Source: Roseicyclus mahoneyensis | GTDB taxonomy: Bacteria; Pseudomonadota; Alphaproteobacteria; Rhodobacterales; Rhodobacteraceae | NCBI RefSeq assembly: GCF_003148775.1 | Contig: NZ_QGGW01000001.1 | Location: forward strand, 124,001-188,000 | DNA: 64,000 nucleotides | Direction: 5' to 3' | Shown: positions 26,955 through 35,408 of the stretch, piece after piece | Layout of the letters: each line of letters opens with the position of its first letter | How positions within the stretch are numbered: the stretch's first letter is position 1 | Notes under the pieces: generated by a model | Told to the model about the DNA's origin: nothing | Database searches by the model: none | The model's input: the letters and a program-made list of their open reading frames with translations, nothing else | Translations under genes and position numbers: made by a program

Positions 26955-27301
26955 TCAGGGGGCGGTTGCGTGGCAGTTGTCAGCAGCCCCCCCGCCCGAG
27001 CCGACCAAGCGCCCGCGCGATGGCGCGCGCATGTAGTCGTCCGCCTTGGGGCGAACAGCGTCACGTTGCCCTTCTTCGGATGGCAGCGTGATCTTTACCT
27101 TTCCTTAACCAGTGTCGTCCGGTGCTTTATCTATAAAGCGTAAAGTCACGTCGGCTTGATAAATTTACCCTGCAATTGCAGGAATTTATCGGAAGAGTAT
27201 CGAGTTGTATCGAAAGATGCTTCCTTGCTTCCGAAGATCTGTTGCGGCGAGAGGGTCTGCAGGACTACGCCAAATCAGCATCTGCACAAGGTAGCGATTT
27301 G
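26955..27301. other. Gene-free, AT-richer stretch between yebC and a small membrane protein gene
   Basis: About 350 bases without a supported gene. The first 100 bases are GC-rich. From about 27,080 the composition becomes clearly AT-richer than the surroundings, with CTTTCCTTAACCAGTG and GCTTTATCTATAAAGCG stretches, and it contains a 33-base imperfect palindrome at 27158-27190. It may hold the promoter and control region of the small gene at 27302. Confidence 0.5.
27158..27190. promoter_or_regulatory. Long imperfect palindrome, candidate operator or RNA hairpin
   Basis: A perfect 14-base palindrome, CCTGCAATTGCAGG at 27169-27182, is nested between GATAAATT at 27158-27165 and its complement AATTTATC at 27183-27190, with three unpaired bases on the left side only. 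It lies about 110 bases before the small membrane protein gene. It could bind a dimeric regulator or fold in RNA. Confidence 0.45.
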
Positions 27302-27532
27302 ATGAACACCCAGACCCAAGCCTTCACTCCCGATCAAAGCGTTGCAGCATTTGACGATGTCGCGGTATCGCCCAAGATACTTGCGATTGTAATGGCAGCG
27401 CTTTTTGGGGGGCTTGGGGCAGTGGCACTGGCGGCCTTGTCCGGGTTCGGAATCTGGGGCCTCGTCGGGTCCTATATCGTCGGTAATTTTGGCGTCGGTA
27501 GCCTGCTTCTGATATACTTGGGCACCAGGTAA
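27302..27532 (+). CDS. Small hypothetical membrane protein
   Basis: A 76-residue protein with a hydrophilic N terminus (about residues 1-23, including FTPDQSVAAFDDVAVSP) and two hydrophobic helices, AIVMAALFGGLGAVALAAL at about 28-46 and IWGLVGSYIVGNFGVGSLLL at about 51-70. It ends IYLGTR. I do not recognise the family. The ATG at 27302 is chosen because the frame upstream passes through a strongly palindromic, AT-rich stretch; its ribosome-binding site is weak. The gene and its upstream region are AT-richer than the neighbours, which might indicate recent acquisition. Confidence 0.55.
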   Translation: MNTQTQAFTPDQSVAAFDDVAVSPKILAIVMAALFGGLGAVALAALSGFGIWGLVGSYIVGNFGVGSLLLIYLGTR

Positions 27533-27660
27533 ACGCGACACCCGCGATGGCCTTGTGACCTCAAGGACGCGTTCGCCGGCCTCAAGCCCCCGACCCTTGA
27601 TCTTTGGGGGGATTTCAGCGACACCGCCCGGGCGAAGGACAATAGAGTCAGGGCTTTTCC

Positions 27661-28983
27661 ATGCGTATCACGATGATCGGGACGGGCTATGTCGGCCTTG
27701 TGTCGGGGGTGTGTTTCTCGGATTTCGGGCATGACGTGATCTGCGTCGACAAGGATCCGAAGAAGATCGAGATGCTCAAGGCGGGCAAGGTTCCGATCTA
27801 TGAGCCGGGTCTCGAGGCGTTGATGGCGCGCAACGTGGAGGCGGGGCGGCTGTCCTTCACCACGGAGCTCGCGCCTGCGGTGGATGGGGCGGAAGCGGTC
27901 TTCATCGCTGTTGGGACGCCGACGCGGCGGGGCGACGGGCATGCCGACCTGACCTATGTGATGGCTGCCGCCGAGGAAGTGGCCAACGCTCTGACCGGAT
28001 ATGCGGTGATCGTGACGAAATCGACGGTGCCGGTGGGTACCAACCGCCGCGTCAAGCAGGTGGTGGCCAAGGCCAACCCGCAGGCCGAGTTCGATGTGGC
28101 GTCGAACCCCGAGTTTCTGCGCGAGGGCGCGGCCATCGACGACTTCATGAAACCCGACCGCGTGGTTGTGGGCGTGCAGACCGAGCGCGCGGCCGAGGTG
28201 ATGGCGGACATCTACCGCCCGCTGTTCTTGCGAGAGTTTCCGATTGTCACGACCGATCTCGAATCGGCCGAGATGATCAAATATGCGGCAAATGCGTTTC
28301 TCGCGACCAAGATCACCTTCATCAACGAGATCGCGGCCCTGTGCGAACGGGTGGGCGCGGACGTCAAGGAAGTGTCCAAGGGCATCGGCCTCGATGGCCG
28401 GATCGGCAACAAGTTCCTGCATGCCGGCCCCGGCTATGGCGGGTCGTGCTTTCCCAAGGACACGCAGGCGTTGGCGCGGATCGGCCAGGACAATGCTGTG
28501 CCGCAAAGCATCGTGGAAACGGTCATCCGGGTAAATGACACGGTCAAGCACCGGATGATCGAAAAGCTGCGCGACCTGTGTGGGGGCACGTTCAACGGCA
28601 AGACGATCGCCGTGCTGGGCGTGACCTTCAAGCCCAACACCGACGATATGCGCGATGCGCCGAGCCTGACCATCGTGCCCGCGCTGGTGGGCGGCGGGGC
28701 AAAGGTGCGGGTGGTCGATCCGCAGGGCAAGCGCGAGGGCGAGGGGCTCTTGCCCGGTGTGGTCTGGGCCGAGGACCCCTACAAGGCGGCGCAGAACGCC
28801 GATCTTGTGGTGATCTTGACCGAATGGAACGAGTTCCGGGCGCTGGATCTCAAGAAGCTGGCCAAGAAGATGGCGAGCCCGCGCATGGCAGACCTGCGCA
28901 ACATCTATTCGGTGCAGGACGCCAAGCGCGCCGGGTTCGAGGCCTATGAGTGTATCGGGCGCCCCGGCATGGCGCCCGCCTGA
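27661..28983 (+). CDS. ugd: UDP-glucose 6-dehydrogenase
   Basis: A 440-residue NAD-dependent enzyme that oxidises UDP-glucose twice to UDP-glucuronate for surface polysaccharides. The Rossmann start is MRITMIGTGYVGLVSGVCFS, the second NAD-binding strand ends VICVDKDPKKI, and the catalytic Cys is in GPGYGGSCFPKDTQAL near residues 258-273; the catalytic Lys lies in SAEMIKYAANAFLATKITFINE. Length and motif order are standard. It converges on galU, which makes its substrate UDP-glucose; the two stops are about 30 bases apart. Confidence 0.96.
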   Translation: MRITMIGTGYVGLVSGVCFSDFGHDVICVDKDPKKIEMLKAGKVPIYEPGLEALMARNVEAGRLSFTTELAPAVDGAEAVFIAVGTPTRRGDGHADLTYVMAAAEEVANALTGYAVIVTKSTVPVGTNRRVKQVVAKANPQAEFDVASNPEFLREGAAIDDFMKPDRVVVGVQTERAAEVMADIYRPLFLREFPIVTTDLESAEMIKYAANAFLATKITFINEIAALCERVGADVKEVSKGIGLDGRIGNKFLHAGPGYGGSCFPKDTQALARIGQDNAVPQSIVETVIRVNDTVKHRMIEKLRDLCGGTFNGKTIAVLGVTFKPNTDDMRDAPSLTIVPALVGGGAKVRVVDPQGKREGEGLLPGVVWAEDPYKAAQNADLVVILTEWNEFRALDLKKLAKKMASPRMADLRNIYSVQDAKRAGFEAYECIGRPGMAPA

Positions 28984-29011
28984 GACGCGCGCGGCCGGGC
29001 ATGACGCCCGC

Positions 29012-29896
29012 CTAGGCTGCCCGCGGCGGGGCGGTGCTGGAGCCGCGCAGATCGGCCAGCACGGCGGCGCATTCGGGGTCGCTTTCGGCCAGATGCAGCG
29101 TCGCGCGAAGCATGCCGCCCTTTGACCCGCAGTCGAAGCGCAATCCCGAGAACCGCATGCCCGACAGCCCCACGGCGGCCGCGCCGCGCGCGATGGCGTC
29201 GGTCAACTGTATCTCGCCGCCCGCGCCGGGGGCTTGGGTGGCCAGATCGTCGAAGATCGAGGCATCAAGGACGTAGCGTCCGACCACCGCCTCGCACGAT
29301 GGTGCGGCTTTCGGGTCAGGCTTTTCCACCATGCCATCGGCGCGGAGCAGGGCGCCGTCGCGGCCCGTGACCGAGAGGATGCCGTATTTCGACACCTCTT
29401 CGGCGGCGACCGTCATGGTGGCCACCATGTGACCGCCCGTATAGCCCGCGACCATTTCGGACAGGCAGGGCGCGCCAAGGATCAGGTCATCGGGCAAGAT
29501 CACGGCGACAGGCCCCGGCAGGACATGGTCGCGCGCGCACAGTACGGCATGGCCGAGGCCAAGAGGTTGGTCTTGCATGGTAAAGACCACGTCATCGGCC
29601 TCGGGGCAGAGGGCCGCGTCCTGCAGGGCTTGGGCCAGATCGTCTTTGCCGCGGGCGCGCAGGTCGGCGCGAAGGCGCACGTCGTCCATCACATGGCGTT
29701 CGATAGCCGATTTGGAGGGGTGGCTGACGAAGATCAACCGCTCGACGCCTGCCGCCTGCGCCTCGTCGATCGCGTACTGGATCAGGGGCGTGTCGAGCAC
29801 CGGCAGCAGTTCCTTGGGGGTCGCCTTGGTCGCCGGCAAGAAGCGGGTGCCAAGGCCTGCGACGGGAAAGATGGCGGTGCGGACGGGGGATGTCAT
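29012..29896 (-). CDS. galU: UTP-glucose-1-phosphate uridylyltransferase
   Basis: A 294-residue nucleotidyltransferase that makes UDP-glucose from UTP and glucose-1-phosphate. The nucleotide-binding signature is PVAGLGTRFLPATKATPKEL near residues 10-29, followed by YAIDEAQAAGVERLIFVSHPSKSAIE, VILPDDLIL and VEKPDPKAAPS. The start is the ATG at 29896 with the leader CAAGGAGATAGACGCC, an obvious ribosome-binding site. It converges with ugd, the next enzyme of the route. Upstream lies an AT-rich divergent control region shared with gpsA. Confidence 0.95.
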   Translation of the reverse strand: MTSPVRTAIFPVAGLGTRFLPATKATPKELLPVLDTPLIQYAIDEAQAAGVERLIFVSHPSKSAIERHVMDDVRLRADLRARGKDDLAQALQDAALCPEADDVVFTMQDQPLGLGHAVLCARDHVLPGPVAVILPDDLILGAPCLSEMVAGYTGGHMVATMTVAAEEVSKYGILSVTGRDGALLRADGMVEKPDPKAAPSCEAVVGRYVLDASIFDDLATQAPGAGGEIQLTDAIARGAAAVGLSGMRFSGLRFDCGSKGGMLRATLHLAESDPECAAVLADLRGSSTAPPRAA

Positions 29897-30234
29897 GGCG
29901 TCTATCTCCTTGTTGGTTGGGTTGCGCTGCATTGCAGCACAATAGCAAATCGCCGCGGAGAGTCAAAAAACGACACAATATTGTCGTTTTATCTCATTTT
30001 TCTCGCCTGAAATTCAAGCGGAGCGCCAAAATTGAGAACAATTCGTGCAGTTCAACATCCGCCCGTGAGGCGATCCGAGCGTCAAGACCCGTTGTTTTGC
30101 GGCCGCGGCATTGATTTTTCGCAAAAGAGATGCAACATTTGCGACATGGATAGTCTGTAAGCGACCATATGCTGTGTGCCCCCCGGGGCATCCGCCCATT
30201 CCGCCCGACCCTGTGGCAGACCCTGCGAGGACAC
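29897..30234. other. AT-rich divergent control region between galU and gpsA
   Basis: About 340 bases without a supported gene. The part from 29,940 to 30,030 is strikingly AT-rich for this genome, with poly-A and poly-T tracts and an inverted repeat at 29967-29990. The promoters for galU (minus strand) and gpsA (plus strand) must lie here. I could not fix individual -35/-10 elements. Confidence 0.55.
29967..29990. promoter_or_regulatory. Inverted repeat in the galU-gpsA divergent region
   Basis: AAAACGACA at 29967-29975 and its exact complement TGTCGTTTT at 29982-29990 flank CAATAT. The site is about 70 bases upstream of the galU start. It may be an operator for a dimeric regulator. With its T-rich flank it could also act as a terminator-like hairpin. 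Confidence 0.4.
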
Positions 30235-31377
30235 ATGAGACATCAGCCGCTTTCCGGCGACCCTTTGCCGTCCCACGCCCATCCCTATCGCTCCGCCGCC
30301 GTCATCGGTGCGGGCGCCTGGGGAACGGCGCTTGCCGCCACCTTGGCGAAAGGAGGCGTGTCGACACGACTTTGGGGCCGTGACCGGGCGGTGGTCGACG
30401 CGATCAACGCAACGCGCCGCAATGAGCGGTTCTTGCCGGGTGTCACGCTGCCCGAAGCGCTGCTGGGCGTGCACCAGATGAAGGCGGCGCTGCAGGGCGC
30501 CGAGGTCGTGCTGATCGTCGTCCCCTCGCGCTCCATCCGGTCGGTTGCGCGGCAGGTGGCCGAACATCTGGCGGCGGGGGTGCCCGTGGCGGTCTGCGCC
30601 AAGGGGATCGAGGCGGAAACCGGCCTGTTGATGACCCAGGTCGCCGAGGAGGAGCTGGGCCGTCGCCCGGTCGGCTGCGTCTCGGGGCCGACCTTTGCGG
30701 TGGAAACCGCGCTCGGTCATCCGACGGCGGCGACGGTCGCCTTTCCCTTCAGCTACGCCGACCGGCTCAAGCCCGCCGAAAGCCCTGCCGTGCGGTTGGC
30801 GCTGGCGCTCTCGACGGAGAGCTTCCGGGCCTACGTCTCGGATGATCTGGTGGGTGTCGAGATCGGCGGCGCGCTCAAGAATGTCATCGCCATTGCCTGC
30901 GGCATGATGACCGGCGCGGGCTTTGCCGAGAACACCCGCGCGGCGCTGATCACGCGCGGCCTCGACGAGATGAAGACACTGGCCGAGGCGCTGGGCGGGC
31001 GGCGTGAAACGGTCACCGGCCTGTCGGGCGTGGGCGATCTGACGCTGACCTGTTCAAGCCCTACCTCACGCAACATGGCGCTGGGCCTGCAACTGGGCCG
31101 GGGCGTGGCGCGTGCAGCCTGTTTCGACGGCGAGACGGTGGTGGTCGAAGGCGAGATGAACGCCACCTCGGTCACTGACCTTGCGCGCAAGCTGGGGGTG
31201 CGTCTGCCGATATGCGAGACTGTGCGCGCCATCCTGCACGAGGGGCGGCCCTTGGGCGAAGCCTTTGCCGCGCTTTGGGCGCGCCCCATCGAGGCGGAAC
31301 CGCGCGCGATGGACCTGTCGTTTTCCCATCCCGCAACCGACCAAGACATTGCAACACTTGCAGAAAGGATCTCATGA
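30235..31377 (+). CDS. gpsA: NAD(P)-dependent glycerol-3-phosphate dehydrogenase
   Basis: A 380-residue enzyme that reduces dihydroxyacetone phosphate to sn-glycerol-3-phosphate. The nucleotide-binding start is SAAVIGAGAWGTALAATLAKGG near residues 20-41, then VLIVVPSRSIRSVA, and the active-site Lys region VGVEIGGALKNVIAIACGM near residues 204-222; GLSGVGDLTLTCSSPTSRN closes the substrate pocket. It is slightly longer than typical (about 330-340) owing to an extra N-terminal 19 residues and an insertion. The next gene's start overlaps its stop by four bases. In this context it likely feeds glycerol-3-phosphate to the glucosylglycerol-phosphate synthase two genes downstream. Confidence 0.92.
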   Translation: MRHQPLSGDPLPSHAHPYRSAAVIGAGAWGTALAATLAKGGVSTRLWGRDRAVVDAINATRRNERFLPGVTLPEALLGVHQMKAALQGAEVVLIVVPSRSIRSVARQVAEHLAAGVPVAVCAKGIEAETGLLMTQVAEEELGRRPVGCVSGPTFAVETALGHPTAATVAFPFSYADRLKPAESPAVRLALALSTESFRAYVSDDLVGVEIGGALKNVIAIACGMMTGAGFAENTRAALITRGLDEMKTLAEALGGRRETVTGLSGVGDLTLTCSSPTSRNMALGLQLGRGVARAACFDGETVVVEGEMNATSVTDLARKLGVRLPICETVRAILHEGRPLGEAFAALWARPIEAEPRAMDLSFSHPATDQDIATLAERIS

Positions 31378-32144
31378 CCCGTCACGAAACCTTCCCGACC
31401 AAGACCATCGCCGACAAGGATTTCGTCCTTGCAACCGACCTGGACGGTACTTTCCTCGGAGGCACTGACTCAGAGCGCCGCCAGTTCTACGACTGGATCG
31501 AGGCCAGCCGCGCCCGCGTCGGGCTGATCTTCGTGACCGGGCGCGATCCGGGCCATATCCGCGACCTGACCCGCAAGCGCGGCGTGCCAAGGCCCGATTT
31601 CGTGGTGGGCGATGTGGGCACCACCATCGCAGAGGTGGATGAGGACCATTTCCTGTCGCCCATCGGCGAGCTTGAGGCCGAGATCGAGGCGGCTTGGAAC
31701 AATGCGGGCATGCGGGTGCAGGCGGCGCTGCAATCGGTGCGGGGGCTCAAGCTGCAATCCTCGGGGTTTCGCTACCGCGTCAGCTACGACATGGACCCTG
31801 CGGCTTTCGATGCCGGTGCGCTGGATGTGATCGCGGGGCTGGGGCTGGATGCGTTGATCTCGGACAACCGCTATTTCGACGTGCTGCCCAAGGATGTGAG
31901 CAAGGGGCCGTCTTTGCTCAGGCTGCTGACGCATCTGGGTGTGGACAACCGCAAGGTTCTGGTCGCGGGCGATACGCTGAACGATCTGTCCATGCTGGCC
32001 ATGGGTCTGCCCGCCGTGGCGGTGGGCAATTCCGAGCCGGCGCTGCTGGAGCAGGTGGCGGGGTTGGACCATGTGCATGCCGCGCGCCAGCACGGTGTCG
32101 CGGGCATCGCCGAGGCGATCTTGCACCACAAGCTGTATTCGTAA
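31374..32144 (+). CDS. HAD-superfamily sugar phosphatase (sucrose-phosphatase-like), probable glucosylglycerol-3-phosphatase
   Basis: A 256-residue HAD hydrolase of the Cof/sucrose-6-phosphate phosphatase type. Motif I is LATDLDGTFLGG with nucleophile Asp22 and Asp24, motif II is LIFVTGRDPGHI, the cap follows VVGDVGTTIAEVDEDHFLSPI, motif III is KDVSKGPSL and motif IV is VLVAGDTLNDLSMLAMG. Enzymes of this group dephosphorylate sugar phosphates such as sucrose-6-phosphate and mannosyl-3-phosphoglycerate. Its position between gpsA (four-base overlap) and a GgpS-like synthase (16-base gap) points to dephosphorylation of glucosylglycerol-3-phosphate. Trehalose-6-phosphate is the alternative if the neighbouring synthase is OtsA-like. 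Confidence 0.8.
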   Translation: MTRHETFPTKTIADKDFVLATDLDGTFLGGTDSERRQFYDWIEASRARVGLIFVTGRDPGHIRDLTRKRGVPRPDFVVGDVGTTIAEVDEDHFLSPIGELEAEIEAAWNNAGMRVQAALQSVRGLKLQSSGFRYRVSYDMDPAAFDAGALDVIAGLGLDALISDNRYFDVLPKDVSKGPSLLRLLTHLGVDNRKVLVAGDTLNDLSMLAMGLPAVAVGNSEPALLEQVAGLDHVHAARQHGVAGIAEAILHHKLYS

Positions 32145-32160
32145 GGGGAGGGCAGGGGAA

Positions 32161-33645
32161 ATGGCATCCGAACTCGTGATCGTCTACCATCGCCAACCTT
32201 ATGAAGAAGTTGAGGAAAACGGCAAGACCGTGTTCCGCGAAAACAAGAGCCCCAATGGCATCGTGCCGACGCTGAAAGGGTTCTTCGGCCATGTGAATCA
32301 CGGCGCATGGGTGGCGTGGAAGCTGGCCGAGGACCCGGAAAACCCCGGGTTCGAACAGCGGGTCGAGATCGAGGATGCGCAAGGGCGCTATACGGTGTCG
32401 CGGCTTGCGCTGACCGAGCATCAGGTGCGCGAGTTCTACCATGTCTCCTCAAAAGAGGCGTTCTGGCCGATCCTGCATTCCTTCAAGGAACGCTACAATT
32501 ACGACCCCGTCGACTGGGACAATTTCCAGGAGGTCAACCGGCTGTTTGCCGAGGCCGCCGCCGAGGAAGCGGCGCAAGGCGCGCTGGTCTGGGTGCATGA
32601 TTACAATCTGTGGCTGGTGCCGGGCTTTCTGCGCGCGATCCGGCCCGATCTGCGCATCGCCTTTACCCACCACACGCCCTTTCCGTCGGCCGACATGTTC
32701 AACGTGCTGCCATGGCGCAAGCAGATCGTGGAAAGCCTGCTGGCCTGTGACGACGTTGGCTTCCACATCCCGCGCTATGCCGAGAATTTCGTTTCGGTGG
32801 TGCGCAGCCTGTTCGATGTCGAGGTCTCGCCCCCTGTCCGCGTGCCGGGCAAGTGGTTCACCGAAGGCACCGCGCTGACCGAACGGGTGATGCATGAGCG
32901 GATCACCCATGAGGGCCACGAGACGAGCGTCAGCGTCTGTCCGCTGGGCGTGGCTGTGGCGTTCATCGAGGACCGTGCCCGCCGCCCGGAAACCGAGGCG
33001 CGGGTCAAGGAGATCTGGCAAGATCTTGGCCAATCCAAGCTGATCCTTTCGGTGGGGCGCACCGATTACACCAAGGGCGGCGCGCAGCAGTTGCAGAGTT
33101 TCGAGCGCGTGCTGGAGACCAACCCGGATTTGCGCGGCCAGGTGCGGCTGATGCATGTCTCGGTGTCTGCCAACCGCAACATGTCGTCCTACGAGGATAT
33201 CCAGACCGAGATCGAACAGATCGCGGGGCGCATCAACGGGCGCTTTGGCACGCTCGAATGGCAGCCCGTGGCGCTGATTTCCCGCGCGATTCCCTTCGAT
33301 GAACTGGTGTCCTACTACCGGGCGGCGGATGTGGCGTGGATCACGCCCTTGGCGGACGGCATGAACCTGGTGTGCAAGGAATTCGTGGCCTCGCGCGTGG
33401 ATGGCGAAGGGGTGCTGGTCTTGTCGGAATTCGCGGGTGCGGCGGTCGAACTGGGGGATGCGCTGATCGTCAACCCGTTTTCCTACCGGGCGATGGATCG
33501 CACGATCTTGCAGGCGCTGGCGATGGAAGGCTCCGAGCGAAGCCACAGGATGGAGCGGCTGCGCGCGGCGGTGGCCGAAAACGATCTGGGCCAGTGGGGG
33601 CCGGGGCGGCTGGTCGTGGCCCCGGGGCCCAAGCGCGCGGCGTGA
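32161..33645 (+). CDS. ggpS: GT20 glycosyltransferase, probable glucosylglycerol-phosphate synthase
   Basis: A 494-residue family 20 glycosyltransferase. The N terminus ([20 protein letters not shown], then [13 protein letters not shown] at residues 30-42) fits cyanobacterial GgpS as I remember it and lacks the G-G-L-...-W-x-G pattern typical of OtsA. Shared GT20 motifs are [11 protein letters not shown] at 144-154, [27 protein letters not shown] and the NDP-sugar region [15 protein letters not shown]. GgpS joins ADP-glucose and glycerol-3-phosphate. The start is the ATG at 32161 after AAGGGGAGGGCAG. The operon gpsA-phosphatase-synthase gives acceptor, synthase and phosphatase for the compatible solute glucosylglycerol. 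Trehalose-6-phosphate synthase remains the alternative. Confidence 0.78.
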   Translation: MASELVIVYHRQPYEEVEENGKTVFRENKSPNGIVPTLKGFFGHVNHGAWVAWKLAEDPENPGFEQRVEIEDAQGRYTVSRLALTEHQVREFYHVSSKEAFWPILHSFKERYNYDPVDWDNFQEVNRLFAEAAAEEAAQGALVWVHDYNLWLVPGFLRAIRPDLRIAFTHHTPFPSADMFNVLPWRKQIVESLLACDDVGFHIPRYAENFVSVVRSLFDVEVSPPVRVPGKWFTEGTALTERVMHERITHEGHETSVSVCPLGVAVAFIEDRARRPETEARVKEIWQDLGQSKLILSVGRTDYTKGGAQQLQSFERVLETNPDLRGQVRLMHVSVSANRNMSSYEDIQTEIEQIAGRINGRFGTLEWQPVALISRAIPFDELVSYYRAADVAWITPLADGMNLVCKEFVASRVDGEGVLVLSEFAGAAVELGDALIVNPFSYRAMDRTILQALAMEGSERSHRMERLRAAVAENDLGQWGPGRLVVAPGPKRAA

Positions 33646-33838
33646 CCGCAGAACGGCTGTTTTCCCCGCCGCAAAACCGCAGTTTTGCCCCCAGGTCGCC
33701 CCGGCGTGCCTGCGCACCCGGATTGGGCTTGCAGTGCCTCGCCCACAACCCTAGAACGGCGCAAATTTCGTGACGCCATCGGGTTGTCCCGGGTCGCAAT
33801 CTGCTGCCCGGTCCGGCCCCGACTTTCGTGAGGATGCG

Positions 33839-35164
33839 ATGCAGATCACCGAGACCCTGGCCGAGGGCCTGAAGCGCGAATACCAGATCATCATCACCGG
33901 CGCGGACCTGGACGCCCGGGTGACCGAAAAGCTGGTGGAGGCGCAGCCCGAGGTTGCCATGAAGGGCTTTCGCAAGGGCAAGGTTCCGATGGCGCTGTTG
34001 CGCAAGCAGTTCGGCCCCCGCCTTTTGGGCGAGGCGATGCAAGAAGCGGTCGATGGCGCGATGCAAGACCACCTGCAGGGCAGCGGCGACCGCCCCGCCA
34101 TGCAGCCTGACGTCAAGATGGTGAACGAGAACTGGAAAGAGGGCGACGATATCGTTGTCGCCATGTCCTACGAGAAGCTGCCCGAGATCCCAGCAGTGGA
34201 TTTCAAGGCGGTGAAGCTTGAGAAGCTGGTCGCCAAGCCCGCCGATGCCGATATCGACGAGGCGCTGGGGAACCTTGCTGCGAGCGCGCAGAATTTCGAG
34301 ACCAAGAAGGGCAAGGCCGCCGATGGCGATCAGATCGTGATCGATTTCCTTGGCAAGCTCGATGGTGAGCCCTTTGACGGCGGCGCGGCCGAGGATTACC
34401 CGCTGGTGCTGGGCTCGGGGTCGTTCATCCCGGGCTTCGAGGAGAAGCTGGTCGGCCTGAAGGCGGGCGACGAAAAGTCCATCGACGTCACATTCCCCGC
34501 GGAATACGGCGCTTCGCATCTGGCGGGCAAGGACGTGGTCTTCGACATCACGGTCAAGGAAGTGAAAAAACCCGTTCCGGCCGAAGTCGATGACGAGCTG
34601 GCCAAGAAATACGGTGCCGAAAGCCTTGACGCGCTGAAAGGCCAGATTTCCGAGCGGATGGCGGCCGAATACACAGGCGCTGCACGTCAGGTGCTCAAGC
34701 GCAAGCTGCTGGACCAATTGGATACGCTGGTCGAGTTCGACCTGCCCTCAAGCCTGGTCGAGGCCGAGGCAGGCCAGATCGCCCACCAGCTGTGGCACGA
34801 GGAAAACCCTGAGCATCAGGGCCATGACCACCCCGAGATCACGCCGACCGATGAGCACAGCAAGCTGGCCGTGCGCCGTGTGAAGCTGGGCTTGCTTCTG
34901 GCCGAGTTGGGCCAGAAGAACGAGGTCAAGGTCTCGGACGCAGAGATGACGCAGGCGATCATGATGCAGGCCCGCCAGTATCCGGGGCAGGAACGCGCCT
35001 TTTTCGAGTTTATCCAGAGCAACCAAGCCGCGCAGCAGCAGATCCGCGCGCCGCTGTTCGAGGACAAGGTCATCGATTTCATCGTCGAACTGGCCGAGGT
35101 CACCGAGAAGCAGATCACCAAGGACGAGCTTAAGGCCGCGGTCGACGCGCTGGAAGACGAATGA
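33839..35164 (+). CDS. tig: Trigger factor (ribosome-associated chaperone/peptidyl-prolyl isomerase)
   Basis: A 441-residue trigger factor. The N-terminal ribosome-docking domain has the signature [19 protein letters not shown] near residues 41-59; the FKBP-type isomerase domain at about 150-245 includes [22 protein letters not shown] and [20 protein letters not shown]; the C-terminal arms follow. A histidine-rich insert ([13 protein letters not shown]) lies near residue 322. It binds ribosomes near the exit tunnel and folds nascent chains. The start is the ATG at 33839 with the leader GTGAGGATGCG. A terminator follows at 35203-35230. Confidence 0.95.
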   Translation: MQITETLAEGLKREYQIIITGADLDARVTEKLVEAQPEVAMKGFRKGKVPMALLRKQFGPRLLGEAMQEAVDGAMQDHLQGSGDRPAMQPDVKMVNENWKEGDDIVVAMSYEKLPEIPAVDFKAVKLEKLVAKPADADIDEALGNLAASAQNFETKKGKAADGDQIVIDFLGKLDGEPFDGGAAEDYPLVLGSGSFIPGFEEKLVGLKAGDEKSIDVTFPAEYGASHLAGKDVVFDITVKEVKKPVPAEVDDELAKKYGAESLDALKGQISERMAAEYTGAARQVLKRKLLDQLDTLVEFDLPSSLVEAEAGQIAHQLWHEENPEHQGHDHPEITPTDEHSKLAVRRVKLGLLLAELGQKNEVKVSDAEMTQAIMMQARQYPGQERAFFEFIQSNQAAQQQIRAPLFEDKVIDFIVELAEVTEKQITKDELKAAVDALEDE

Positions 35165-35202
35165 TCCTGCGCCCGGTCGGGCGTCGGTAGAGGATCGGAT
35201 GG

Positions 35203-35230
35203 GGGCGGCGCCGAAAGCGTCGCCCTTTTT
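35203..35230 (+). terminator. Rho-independent terminator after trigger factor gene
   Basis: GGGCGGCG at 35203-35210 pairs with CGTCGCCC at 35218-35225 (one G-U pair), with the loop CCGAAAG, followed by a run of five T. It is 39 bases beyond the tig stop codon. Confidence 0.8.
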
Positions 35231-35408
35231 CATGCGCCCGCGTTGTTTTTCTAGCGCGGCGGTCTGACCCTGCGTAAACTCAGACGGTGACGGCAGGGTC
35301 AGGGTTTCCGCAATATCGGTTCGCTCTTTAAACGGGCAAAACGCTGGCATGTCGTATAACGGGCCCGGAACGCCGAGCGGGCCGAACCATCATGTGGAAG
35401 GAAATCCC

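Noticed and set aside
26955-27301. A hidden tRNA or structured RNA gene in the AT-rich gap.
   Set aside because: No cloverleaf or CCA-type end could be drawn; only the palindrome at 27158-27190 is convincing.
28963-29015. Two similar copies of a GGCATGrCGCCCGCCT motif at the end of ugd and just after it.
   Set aside because: Only about 20 bases are alike in a very GC-rich context, without flanking signs of an element; chance or a small local duplication is enough.
32161-33645. Trehalose-6-phosphate synthase (OtsA) call.
   Set aside because: The N-terminal sequence and the gpsA neighbour fit GgpS better; OtsA is kept only as an alternative.
33671-33688. GCAAAAC/GTTTTGC inverted repeat after the GT20 gene as a terminator.
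   Set aside because: The stem is perfect but short, and there is no T run on either strand, so I could not support a terminator call.
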